Below, piece by piece: positions 56,830-64,000 of a stretch of 64,000 nt of DNA. The stretch lies in the NCBI RefSeq assembly GCF_020164455.1, contig NZ_JAIQWW010000009.1, positions 62,001 to 126,000 on the forward strand. Reading direction: 5' to 3'. This stretch comes from Phyllobacterium chamaecytisi (lineage in GTDB: Bacteria; Pseudomonadota; Alphaproteobacteria; Rhizobiales; Rhizobiaceae). The stretch's first letter is position 1, and each line of letters starts with the position of its first letter. The notes beneath the pieces were generated by a model that was not told the DNA's origin, did no database searches, and was given only the letters and a program-made list of their open reading frames with translations. The position numbers were made by a program, and so were the translations under genes.

Positions 56830-56845
56830 GAGAATACGTTTACTC
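56830..56845. promoter_or_regulatory. Candidate LacI operator upstream of the enoyl-CoA hydratase gene
   Basis: GAGAATACGTTTACTC is a near-palindrome with a central CG, the LacI-family hallmark, 56 bp upstream of the hydratase ATG. The divergent LacI-family gene at 57549-58592 is the likely binder. The rest of the 705-bp gap to the LacI gene shows no gene. Confidence 0.5.
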
Positions 56846-57548
56846 CAATTCTGATCTAATGCAAGAGTTAGATCGGCGCGCTAGATGCTTTAACTCAAAA
56901 GCGATTCGGAAAATTTTCCATAAGCGATTGATATTCATTATCATTTATCTGTTCTTTGTAGAGTCGCCCTTGGCTTGTCTAAAGTCGACGTTTGTGCGAA
57001 GTACGGTCGAGGTAGGCATCGATCTTATAGGGTCCACCGGATCAGTTTCGACCCGATCTAGACCCGATAGCCCGGACGGAAGTTTCATGGTCGACCTGCT
57101 GGTCTGAGCCACCTTAGATCGCCAATTTAGGTGTGCTGATGAGACTTGGCGCTGGCTCGAGTTTTAGCAGCATGCCAGCCTCAAGCCACAATGAGCCGAC
57201 GAGGCGATGATTAGAATGTGGAAGAATATTCAGTTATATCCGTTAGTTATAAGGCCTGCCAAAAAAATGCATCCTATCGATCCTATTCATCCTTCCGATG
57301 CAGCGGGGCGGGTGGCAGTCTTCCGACATCTCAAACGGCTCTTCGAACTCACAAAGCAGAACCCATTTGGTTCGGGTGGGTGAACCTACAAAATGAGCGG
57401 GTTCTGCCCGTGCCCAAGTGGCCTGGTTGCGCAGTGAAACCCGAGATCGATGTCCATTTGAACCGAGCTCTTCCGTTTCATGACGCGCCGTGGTAAACGT
57501 ATTCTTGAAATTGACGTAGCAGATTTTACAAGGCAGCATCGAACGCAC

Positions 57549-58592
57549 ATGTCTAAGGCGAAGAAGATAATAACCAACGTAAACCAATCGCCCAGGGTAT
57601 TCGAAGTCGCGAAGCGCGCAGGGTGTTCCATTGCAACCGTCTCGCGAGTGATAAACGAACAGGAAAGCGTCGGTAAGGATCTACGTGAGCGCATTCTCAA
57701 GGTCATGGGCGAACTTGGCTATGTTCCGAATGGCTCAGCTCGCGCGCTGAGGTCGTCGCGGTCGCGTCTAATCGGCTCGATCTTTCCTACGTTGGACAAC
57801 GCGATTTTCACGCGAATGCTGGCGGGACTGGAGAGTCGTTTGGCGCCGGCCGGCGCGTCGCTTATTCAATGTGCGACCGGGTACGATCTCGACCGCGAAT
57901 TCCAGCTCGTCCGCAACCTGATCGAGAAGGGCGTCGACGGTGTCGTTCTGGTGGGCACCATACATCGCCCTGAAACGCTGGGTCTTCTGCGGGAACGTAA
58001 GGTCCGCTTCGCGGTCTCCTATGCCCTATCCGACGATCCAACCATTCCTTGCATGGGTTTCGACAACAAGAAAGGCGGCGCGCTGGCGGCCTCCTATTTC
58101 GCCGACTTGGGACACAGGAACATTGCGGTCATCTCGGGAATTACCCACGACAACGATCGTGCGTCGGCGCGCCGCGACGGATTCCTCGAAACTGCTCTGG
58201 CCCGCGGCATAGATCGGTCGAGCATTGCCCTTGTCGAGGCGCCCTACGAATTCAGCCGGGCGCGTGCCGCTGTTAGAATCATCATCGAGAAAAGCCCGGA
58301 TGTGACGGCTATCTTCTGTACCAGCGACGTCCTAGCGATCGGTGCGATGCGGGGATGCCGGGATGCCGGGCTGAGAGTTCCGGAAGATATCTCGATGATC
58401 GGATTCGATAACCTGGACATTGCAGATTATCTCATACCGGCCCTTACCACGATCGACGTCCCGGCGCGATTGATGGGCGAACAGGTCGGAGACTTTTTCC
58501 TAGCCGACCAGGAAAACCTTAACATCCATTCAAGGGTCGAACTGGAGACCAATCTGATCGTGCGCGGCACATGCGGCCCAGCCCGTGCATGA
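57549..58592 (+). CDS. LacI-family transcriptional regulator of the 46.9-56.8 kb locus
   Basis: 347 residues from ATG 57549 (MSKAKKIITNVNQSPRVFEV); an ATG at 57480 is in frame but adds 23 unlikely residues. HTH VFEVAKRAGCSIATVSRVIN, hinge GYVPNGSARALRSSRS, then the sugar-binding-like effector domain (SRLIGSIFPTLDNAIFTRML, MGFDNKKGGALAASYFADLG, ISMIGFDNLDIADYLIPALT). It is divergent from the hydratase operon. Confidence 0.88.
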   Translation: MSKAKKIITNVNQSPRVFEVAKRAGCSIATVSRVINEQESVGKDLRERILKVMGELGYVPNGSARALRSSRSRLIGSIFPTLDNAIFTRMLAGLESRLAPAGASLIQCATGYDLDREFQLVRNLIEKGVDGVVLVGTIHRPETLGLLRERKVRFAVSYALSDDPTIPCMGFDNKKGGALAASYFADLGHRNIAVISGITHDNDRASARRDGFLETALARGIDRSSIALVEAPYEFSRARAAVRIIIEKSPDVTAIFCTSDVLAIGAMRGCRDAGLRVPEDISMIGFDNLDIADYLIPALTTIDVPARLMGEQVGDFFLADQENLNIHSRVELETNLIVRGTCGPARA

Positions 58593-58795
58593 AGGATCAT
58601 CCATGGCAGGATAATGGAACGAGTAACGGACCAGCAAGAAACGGGACTTTTGGATACGCTGTCAAGAGATGTTCCGGCCGATGGACATGTCATCGCGTTG
58701 ACTACAGCTTTCAAACCTTGCGCTGTTATCTAGACTGCTTGATGGAAGCGGAGCGACCACGTCGCCCTCCCTCTGAATTCTGCCGTTGATCGCCA

Positions 58796-60110
58796 TCATG
58801 CTCGACCCGAGCACAACCTGCCGCCGGGTTCAAAGAGCTTAGGCCACACGACGACATTGGCAGGTGCTGTCTCGTCTTCAATTGTCAGGAATATGACTCC
58901 CTTCGCAGATCCAGGTTTCTGACGGACGAGAACGAGCCCTCCCGTCATCAGCCATGGGCCGTCGCGAGCGGCCATGGCTTCCTCGCAGGTCACGATCTGG
59001 CGTGCTGACAGATCCTTGCGAAGAAACGCGATCGGATGCTGGCGGAGGGTCAGCTCGGTGTGGCTGTAATGCTGGATAACGTTGTGCCCGTCGGTCATCT
59101 GCTGAAGAGTGACGGTCGGCTCCTGCTGCTCCGCGATCGTGGTCCTCTCCCGCTCCGCCGCGACGGCGAACAAGGGCCGTCTCTGAGCGCCTTGATTGCC
59201 CAGAGTGCATCAGGTCTTTCGAGATCTAGTGACGGCAGGAAGGCATCGGCCGCAGCGAGGCCCACCAATGATGCCGTCGGCACGCCAGAGCGGTGCTACA
59301 TGTCGTCAACACTGTCGAACGGCTGATCGACTTGTGCGGCAGCAATTCGATTCGCATCGGCGGCGCGAAACAGCGGACGAGCCTCATGCCCAGTCGAACG
59401 GCACTACGATCAGAATTCTCGATGGGCTCCAGTGTGCAATCCCATCGCGAGCGATTAACGCACACTAGCCGGATCTCAACACCATTTTTTCTAGCGTCGC
59501 CGACGATCTGGGCAACGACATGAAATCACATGGAGTGCTGTTGATCAGGGGCGCACAGAATGCGTCGGGGTAATGGCATTTCATATAGCTCGAGGAATAG
59601 GCGATGAGCGCAAAATTCGCGGCATGACTTTCCGGAAACCCGCAAGACCCGAAGCCTCGAGCTGCGAGAATGTCTTTTCGGCAAACTCGGGTAAATAGCC
59701 GTTCGGACCATGCCGACCAAACGCTGCATGAACGTGCAGCCGCTCTATCATGCTGACGACACCCGAACTGGAGCTGCTGTTGCCTGAAATCAAAAGAGCG
59801 AAAAATTCTGGACACTACCCCTCGCCACCAGTGAAACCGGTGCAGACCATCGCAACCCTCATCGCGGATTACTACAACGTGGCACGCCAAGGTCTTGCCG
59901 AGGACCGCTTCCAGCTCGGGGGTCGGATAGACAACTACCTCCTTGCCCTCGCGGCGGCATAGATAGGGCACCCATGTCGCCCTGAATCGGGCTAGGTCGA
60001 ACGATGGCCACCTGGATCACGAGATCTAAAATGTCCGAGACTTCATGCGCGGCAGCATCGCTATTGTACCCGGCTTTCGACCTGGAAGGTGCTTCCCCTG
60101 TTCAAGCCCA
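58796..60110 (-). pseudogene. dnaE2: Error-prone DNA polymerase DnaE2, decayed C-terminal two-thirds
   Basis: Read 5' to 3' on the minus strand: QVESRVQ / AMLPRMKSRTF / DLVIQVAIVRPSPIQGDM / RREGKEVVVYPTPELEAVLG / ESHAANFALIAYSSSYMKCH / NRSRWDCTLEPIENSDRSAV / TASLVGLAAADAFLPSLDLE / MTDGHNVIQHYSHTELTLRQ / EDETAPANVVVWPKLFEPG. These are consecutive DnaE2 segments separated by several frameshifts and a deletion after RDEG. The N-terminal PHP and palm regions are gone. imuA and imuB, its usual partners, are not in the window. Confidence 0.85.
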
Positions 60111-60210
60111 AACCGCCACTCCTCCGCCCTGCCTGACCCCAGAGAAATTACGGGTCTACGCCGAGGCTCCATTCGCCGCTGGATGAAGATTCAGTGGAAG
60201 ATCAAGTCCA

Positions 60211-60609
60211 CTACCTGTCAGCCAGTGCTTCTCCGCCAAAGGCAAATGGCATGAGGTCTGTCATTGTCACTGTTTTGACAATACCATTTCGATCGCATAG
60301 GTGGACCGGTGTATCGTGATCGGCAAACTCCGCCAGGCGCTGCCGGCATCCGCCGCAAGGTGTAAAATCGTCCGTTCTTTCGGCGATGACAGCCACCTCA
60401 AGAATTTTTCGAGCCCCCCCAACAATCATGCAGCCAATAGCAGTAGTCTCCGCGCACCAACCCTCTGGATAGGAAGCAACCTCGATGTTGCAGCCAGCAT
60501 ATATTTTGCCGTCTTCGCCACGAATGGCAGCACCCGATGGAAAATCGGAGTAAGGAGAATAATGATTCTTCATCGCATTGCGAGCCGCTTCAAACAAATC
60601 CTGAGACAC
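60211..60609 (-). CDS. cdd: Cytidine deaminase (copy 1)
   Basis: 132 residues (GTG start behind GGGAGGAAATC). The zinc motif is GWCAETTAIGCMIVGG (Cys ligand plus catalytic Glu) and PCGGCRQRL (two Cys ligands), as in homotetrameric cytidine deaminases. It converts cytidine or deoxycytidine to uridine forms. It is the last gene of the LacI-cdd-cdd operon. Confidence 0.92.
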   Translation of the reverse strand: MSQDLFEAARNAMKNHYSPYSDFPSGAAIRGEDGKIYAGCNIEVASYPEGWCAETTAIGCMIVGGARKILEVAVIAERTDDFTPCGGCRQRLAEFADHDTPVHLCDRNGIVKTVTMTDLMPFAFGGEALADR

Positions 60610-60664
60610 TACGATTTCCTCCCTTATCTGTATCTGAATAAGACTGAGAAAAAGTTGAACAATA

Positions 60665-61084
60665 TCAGCATATTGCTTTCCTAAATGGGATTAGGTCGAA
60701 CAGAGGCCGAGACATGATACGCCCGTCGTGCAAGCACGTGTGGATAAGCGTATTTTTATCGGAAAAGCCCAAGAGCCGCTGCCGACAACCGCCACAAGGC
60801 ATACAGAACCGCTCCATGCCCGACACACCCGCGATAACAAGCACATGGCTCAGCCTGTCTTCTCCTGCCGCGATCATCGACCCCAGTGCCACCGATTCTG
60901 CACAAATGGTCTGCCCCGGCACTTTGTTGTCGATATTAACGCCGACGTACAGTGAGGAACCCTTGCCCGTGACACAGGCGCTCACTGGAAATTTGCAGTA
61001 CGGAACGACGGCATTCTTGTGCGCAGTTACTGCTGCCTCAAACATATTTTGAATTAGAGAATCACGATTTTTGATTTGGTTCAT
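60665..61084 (-). CDS. Cytidine deaminase (copy 2, divergent)
   Basis: 139 residues from ATG 61084, which overlaps the LacI stop (ATGA). Zinc motif TICAESVALGSMIAAG and MPCGGCRQRL. It is clearly related to copy 1 but quite different in the substrate-side region (VPYCKFPVSACVTGKGSSLY versus SPYSDFPSGAAIRGEDGKIY), suggesting different nucleoside preferences, for example modified cytidines. Translationally coupled to the regulator. Confidence 0.88.
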   Translation of the reverse strand: MNQIKNRDSLIQNMFEAAVTAHKNAVVPYCKFPVSACVTGKGSSLYVGVNIDNKVPGQTICAESVALGSMIAAGEDRLSHVLVIAGVSGMERFCMPCGGCRQRLLGFSDKNTLIHTCLHDGRIMSRPLFDLIPFRKAIC

Positions 61085-62088
61085 GCTGTACCTCGCCAGG
61101 TTATTGTGTATCCGACATCGATAGATACGTGCCCATCTCGCTTGCCAGAGAGACATTCGAAAACTATTCGCGCGGCTTCCCGTCCCATTTCAGCACCGTG
61201 AATAGTCACAGTGGTCAACGGTGGATCAATGATCAAAGCTGCTTCCACATTGCCAAACCCGACGATTGCAATGTCGTCCGGAATGCGCATGCCGGCGCGC
61301 CGACATTGCACGGTGGCGCCGATTGCGATCAGTTCATTTGTACAGAACAGGCAATCGACATCCGAGGTGTCCGTCACGAATTTCAGAAGGGTTTCACCGC
61401 TTGAAAGCATGCCCATAAAGTGTGGGATTACGATCGAGCCGAATGAGGAGAGCCCTTTTTCAGCAAGCGCCTCGCAATGGCCCACGGCACGCTGCTGTGC
61501 ACGATTCCGGTGCTCCATTGGCCCGGAAGCAATCGCGAATTTCCTGTAACCCTTTTCGATCAGTGCCAGTGTAAACTGATAGGCTGCGCCTCGATTGGAG
61601 AACCCTACAACGGAATCTACGGGATCATCGGTCATGTCCCAGATTTCGACTACTGGAACATTCATCAAAGCCAGAAGTTCACGCGAAGTACGGGTGTGGT
61701 TCACTCCCGCGATAATCACGCCGTCCGGCCGGCGCTGGACCAGAGCCTCGAGCACGGCCTGCTCCTGGTCAATATCGTAGGAGGATTCCCCGATGATGAT
61801 CTGGTAACCGGCCTTGCCGAGTTCATTCGAAATGCTGTTCACCGTATCCGAAAAAATTGACCCCGCCACCGTCGGCACGATTACGGCGATAAGACCGGTT
61901 TTCCGTGAGCGCAAGCTGCTGGCCACTTGGTTTGGAACATAGCCGAGACGGTTGGCGATTTCGGTTATCTGCTTGCGCGTGTCTGGCTTCACAAGGGGCA
62001 GACCCCGCAAGGCACGCGAAACCGTAATCGTCGAAACACCGGCTGCTTCGGCAATGTCCTTCAGGCTGACGGGTAACTTTGATGCCAT
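61081..62088 (-). CDS. LacI-family regulator of the nucleoside locus
   Basis: 335 residues: HTH SLKDIAEAAGVSTITVSRAL, hinge YVPNQVASSLRSRKTGLIAV, effector domain with IIIGESSYDIDQEQAVLEAL, AGVNHTRTSRELLALMNVPV and IAIVGFGNVEAALIIDPPLT. It lies between the cytidine deaminases and the divergent nucleoside importer, with paired operators at 62122 and 62153. It is probably a CytR-like repressor responding to a nucleoside. Confidence 0.9.
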   Translation of the reverse strand: MASKLPVSLKDIAEAAGVSTITVSRALRGLPLVKPDTRKQITEIANRLGYVPNQVASSLRSRKTGLIAVIVPTVAGSIFSDTVNSISNELGKAGYQIIIGESSYDIDQEQAVLEALVQRRPDGVIIAGVNHTRTSRELLALMNVPVVEIWDMTDDPVDSVVGFSNRGAAYQFTLALIEKGYRKFAIASGPMEHRNRAQQRAVGHCEALAEKGLSSFGSIVIPHFMGMLSSGETLLKFVTDTSDVDCLFCTNELIAIGATVQCRRAGMRIPDDIAIVGFGNVEAALIIDPPLTTVTIHGAEMGREAARIVFECLSGKRDGHVSIDVGYTITWRGTA

Positions 62089-62121
62089 GTACCGCTACTC
62101 CAAAGTGCTCATAACACCTAT

Positions 62122-62135
62122 TGACATCGATATCA
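62122..62135. promoter_or_regulatory. LacI operator, left half of an inverted pair
   Basis: TGACATCGATATCA, with a central CG and 13 of 14 bases matching the reverse complement of the site at 62153. It is 34 bp upstream of the LacI start, consistent with autoregulation. Confidence 0.65.
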
Positions 62136-62152
62136 TGCGTCAATAGCATTTA

Positions 62153-62166
62153 TGGTATCGATGTCA
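62153..62166. promoter_or_regulatory. LacI operator, right half of an inverted pair
   Basis: TGGTATCGATGTCA; its reverse complement TGACATCGATACCA differs from the 62122 site by one base. It lies 35 bp upstream of the importer's first gene, so one regulator can control both divergent units. Confidence 0.65.
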
Positions 62167-62200
62167 TTCGGATCTCCATTTCACGTCAAAGGAGCGCAGC

Positions 62201-63199
62201 ATGCACAGCCTGACCAAGCACATATACACTTCAGTGATCCTTGGAGCGGCCTTAATGACGGGATTGGGCGACGCAAATGCGGACAGTCCCAAGGTCGGCA
62301 TTTTCGTCGCCGACTCCTTCGGCGACCGGGCTTTCCTAGATATCGCACTCGGCGGCAAGGAACTGGTCGAGAAGCAGTACGGCGCGACGGTGCAGACCTA
62401 CGAAGGCCGCCAGCAGGCCGACAAGTTCTTCCGCCAGCTCTCCGACGCCGGCCGCGCCAACGACTTCGTCTTCGTGCTCGGCTTCGAGGCGATCGACGCG
62501 ATGATGCAAGCCGCTGAGGCCAATGAGAGGGCACACTACATCTTCATTGACGCAGCACTCGACAGCCCGGAGGTGAGCTCGGTCGGCTACCGCGATTCTG
62601 AAGGCTGCTACCTGGTCGGCGCACTGGCGGCGCGGCTCACCGTCTCCGGCCTGCCGCTCGCCAATCCGCAGAAGGTCATCGGCTTCGTCGGCGGCGTCGA
62701 CTCGCCGGTCATCCGCGACTGCGAAGCGGGCTACAAGCAAGGTGCCGCCGTTATCGATGCTGAAACGGTGGTAAAGAGCGCCTGGGTCGGATCCTGGACC
62801 GATCCGGCAAAGGGCAAGATCGTGAACCAGTCGCTCAACCAGGACGGCTCGGACATCAATTACCAGTATGCCGGCCTGTCGGGCGAAGGCGGCTTCGACA
62901 ATGTGCGCGGCGGCAGCGCAGGCTACGCGCTCGGCGCCGGCTTCGACCAGTCGTCGCTGGCGCCAGGGTTCGTGCCGGGCAGCATGTTGAAGCGCGTCGA
63001 CCAGACGATCCTGCGTGTCACCTCCGGCATTATCGACGGCAAGCTTCAGAAAGGTTTTACCGAGACCGAAGGCGTCGCCGAGGGTAGCCTGACCATGGTC
63101 TACAACGACAAGCTCGTCTCCGCCGACATCCGCGAGCAGGTGGAGACGCTTGCCAAGAGGATCGCCAGCGGCGAGATCAAGGTGACGTCCGCACGATAG
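62201..63199 (+). CDS. BMP-family (PnrA-like) nucleoside-binding protein of an ABC importer
   Basis: 332 residues: signal peptide (IYTSVILGAALMTGLGDANA), SPKVGIFVADSFGDRAFLDI, NDFVFVLGFEAIDAMMQAAE, VSSVGYRDSEGCYLVGALAA and VIGFVGGVDSPVIRDCEAGY, all BMP-family. Such lipoprotein-like receptors bind purine and pyrimidine nucleosides. AAAGGAGCGCAGC precedes the ATG. The cytidine deaminases across the promoter support cytidine or related nucleosides as ligand. Confidence 0.92.
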   Translation: MHSLTKHIYTSVILGAALMTGLGDANADSPKVGIFVADSFGDRAFLDIALGGKELVEKQYGATVQTYEGRQQADKFFRQLSDAGRANDFVFVLGFEAIDAMMQAAEANERAHYIFIDAALDSPEVSSVGYRDSEGCYLVGALAARLTVSGLPLANPQKVIGFVGGVDSPVIRDCEAGYKQGAAVIDAETVVKSAWVGSWTDPAKGKIVNQSLNQDGSDINYQYAGLSGEGGFDNVRGGSAGYALGAGFDQSSLAPGFVPGSMLKRVDQTILRVTSGIIDGKLQKGFTETEGVAEGSLTMVYNDKLVSADIREQVETLAKRIASGEIKVTSAR

Positions 63200-63230
63200 G
63201 CTGGAAGACGCGAGGGAGGCTGCGACGAAC

Positions 63231-64000
63231 ATGGCTGCTGCTCCGGCACCACAGGTTTGCGTGATGCTTCGCGGCATCACCAAGACGTTCGGGCCGATCG
63301 TCGCCGTGGACGGCGTCGATCTTGAGCTCCGGACTGGTGAGATACATGCGGTCGTCGGCGAGAACGGTGCCGGCAAGTCGACGCTAATGGGCGTGCTGCA
63401 CGGGTTGCACGCGGCGGACGCGGGCGAAATCGTCGTGGATGGCGTCACGCGCAGCTTCCGATCACCTCGTGAGGCGATCGCGCTCGGCATCGGCATGGTC
63501 CACCAGCATTTTATGCTCGCAGCCTCCCTTACCGCCGCCGAGAACATCGTGCTGGGCTTCGAACCTGGCACGGCAACGCGCTCGTCGCTGAGCGAGGCCG
63601 TGTCGCTTGGCCGCACGGTCGCCGAGCGCTTCGACCTGCGAGTAGCGCTCGACAGGCCGGTCCGGGATCTCGCTATCGGTGCCCAGCAACGCGTTGAGGT
63701 TCTCAAGGCTCTCTATCGCGGCGCACGCATCCTCATACTGGACGAGCCGACTGCAGTATTGTCGCCGGACGAGGTGGAAAGCCTGTTTGACCGCCTGCGC
63801 ATCCTACGCGCGGGCGGCATCACCATCGTCTTCATCTCCCACAAGCTGCGTGAAGTCATGGCGCTTTCCGATCGTGTGACGGTGATGCGACGCGGCCGCA
63901 CGGTCGCAACGCTCGCGACCACCGAGACAACGCGCGAGCAGCTCGCTGGACTGATGGTCGGCTCGGACGCGTCGACAAACAAGCCATCCGTCCCGAAAGG
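63231..64000 (+). CDS. Nucleoside ABC importer ATPase (NupO/YufO-type), 3' end beyond window
   Basis: The first 256 codons of a two-domain ATPase: Walker A GENGAGKSTLMGVLHG (about 44), Q-loop GMVHQHFMLAASLTAAENIV, signature LAIGAQQRVEVLKALYRG (degenerate, as usual in the first domain of this type), Walker B ILILDEPTAVLSP and H-loop FISHKLREVMALSD. GAGGGAGG lies upstream of ATG 63231. The second nucleotide-binding domain and the permeases should follow outside the window. Confidence 0.92.
   Translation, partial: MAAAPAPQVCVMLRGITKTFGPIVAVDGVDLELRTGEIHAVVGENGAGKSTLMGVLHGLHAADAGEIVVDGVTRSFRSPREAIALGIGMVHQHFMLAASLTAAENIVLGFEPGTATRSSLSEAVSLGRTVAERFDLRVALDRPVRDLAIGAQQRVEVLKALYRGARILILDEPTAVLSPDEVESLFDRLRILRAGGITIVFISHKLREVMALSDRVTVMRRGRTVATLATTETTREQLAGLMVGSDASTNKPSVPK

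Noticed and set aside
56929-56949. AT-rich GATAAATGATAATGAATATC (reverse strand) resembling a classical Fur box
   Set aside because: Rhizobial Fur homologues (Mur) recognise a different motif, and no iron gene is adjacent; probably chance in an AT-rich promoter region.
62336-63706. A 456-codon open frame on the minus strand
   Set aside because: It is antisense to the BMP receptor and ATPase genes, has no protein-family features, and is explained by the high GC bias of those genes.

Overview
The window looks like part of an accessory replicon (megaplasmid or chromid) of a rhizobial alphaproteobacterium (Hyphomicrobiales, Rhizobium/Sinorhizobium type). The evidence is the density of ABC/TRAP uptake systems coupled to catabolic operons, rhizobial small proteins (a DUF982 gene and a protein starting MKPAKSFVVEIKR), a MocE-type Rieske ferredoxin, a dnaE2 remnant and several IS-driven gene ruins. 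No tRNA, rRNA, CRISPR array or replication origin was seen. This assignment rests on gene content only.

Layout. (1) 1-6.9 kb, all on the minus strand: a catabolic cluster with a TRAP binding protein (cut by the window edge), a PRISE-like enone reductase, a tandem carboxymuconolactone-decarboxylase-fold protein, an FAH-family hydrolase, a D-2-hydroxyglutarate/D-lactate-dehydrogenase-like flavoprotein, an IclR regulator and a BKACE enzyme. GGGA/TCCC palindromes lie before its transcription units. (2) 6.9-15.6 kb: an eroded zone with selO, rhizobial small genes, an IS110 scar, an IS630-family element inserted cleanly into a DUF982 gene, a kdgD/GntR pair whose facing 5' ends are deleted, a small-gene pseudogene and a collapsed amino-acid-type transporter. 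(3) 15.6-29.5 kb: a sugar-acid-like regulon with two binding proteins, two permeases, an ATPase, an Ldh-type dehydrogenase, AroE-like, ALDH, YciI, SnoaL-like, RraA-like, NAD epimerase, an enolase-superfamily dehydratase and a mutarotase. It is governed by a fusion of an IclR regulator to an SMP-30/gluconolactonase-like domain that has lost its metal ligands. A TCTCA-N5-TGAGA palindrome occurs before each unit. (4) 29.5-32.7 kb: a frameshifted IS110 copy and remnants of an Ldh-type gene and an IclR gene.

(5) 32.7-46.4 kb: glcDEF, a transporter remnant, an orphan binding protein with a LacI regulator (the two share a duplicated promoter segment), then a module of a sterol-desaturase-type di-iron oxygenase, a ferredoxin reductase, a TIM-barrel isomerase, glutathione-dependent formaldehyde dehydrogenase and a MocE ferredoxin, with a second ferredoxin reductase facing it. 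This has the parts of a ferredoxin-dependent O-demethylase like the MocDEF system proposed for rhizopine (3-O-methyl-scyllo-inosamine), with formaldehyde disposal built into the operon. (6) 46.9-58.6 kb: a route ending in 2-oxoglutarate (L-2-keto-3-deoxyarabonate-dehydratase-like protein plus 2-oxoglutarate-semialdehyde dehydrogenase), with a flavoprotein, a CoA-transferase, an enoyl-CoA hydratase, an amino-acid-type ABC importer and a LacI regulator. (7) 58.8-60.1 kb: a dnaE2 ruin. (8) 60.2-64 kb: a nucleoside locus with two cytidine deaminases and a LacI regulator, divergent from a BMP-family nucleoside ABC importer and separated from it by paired operators.

The recurring plan is importer plus catabolic enzymes plus a local IclR or LacI regulator. 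The most interesting parts are the demethylase module and the IclR-SMP-30 sensor with its operators.
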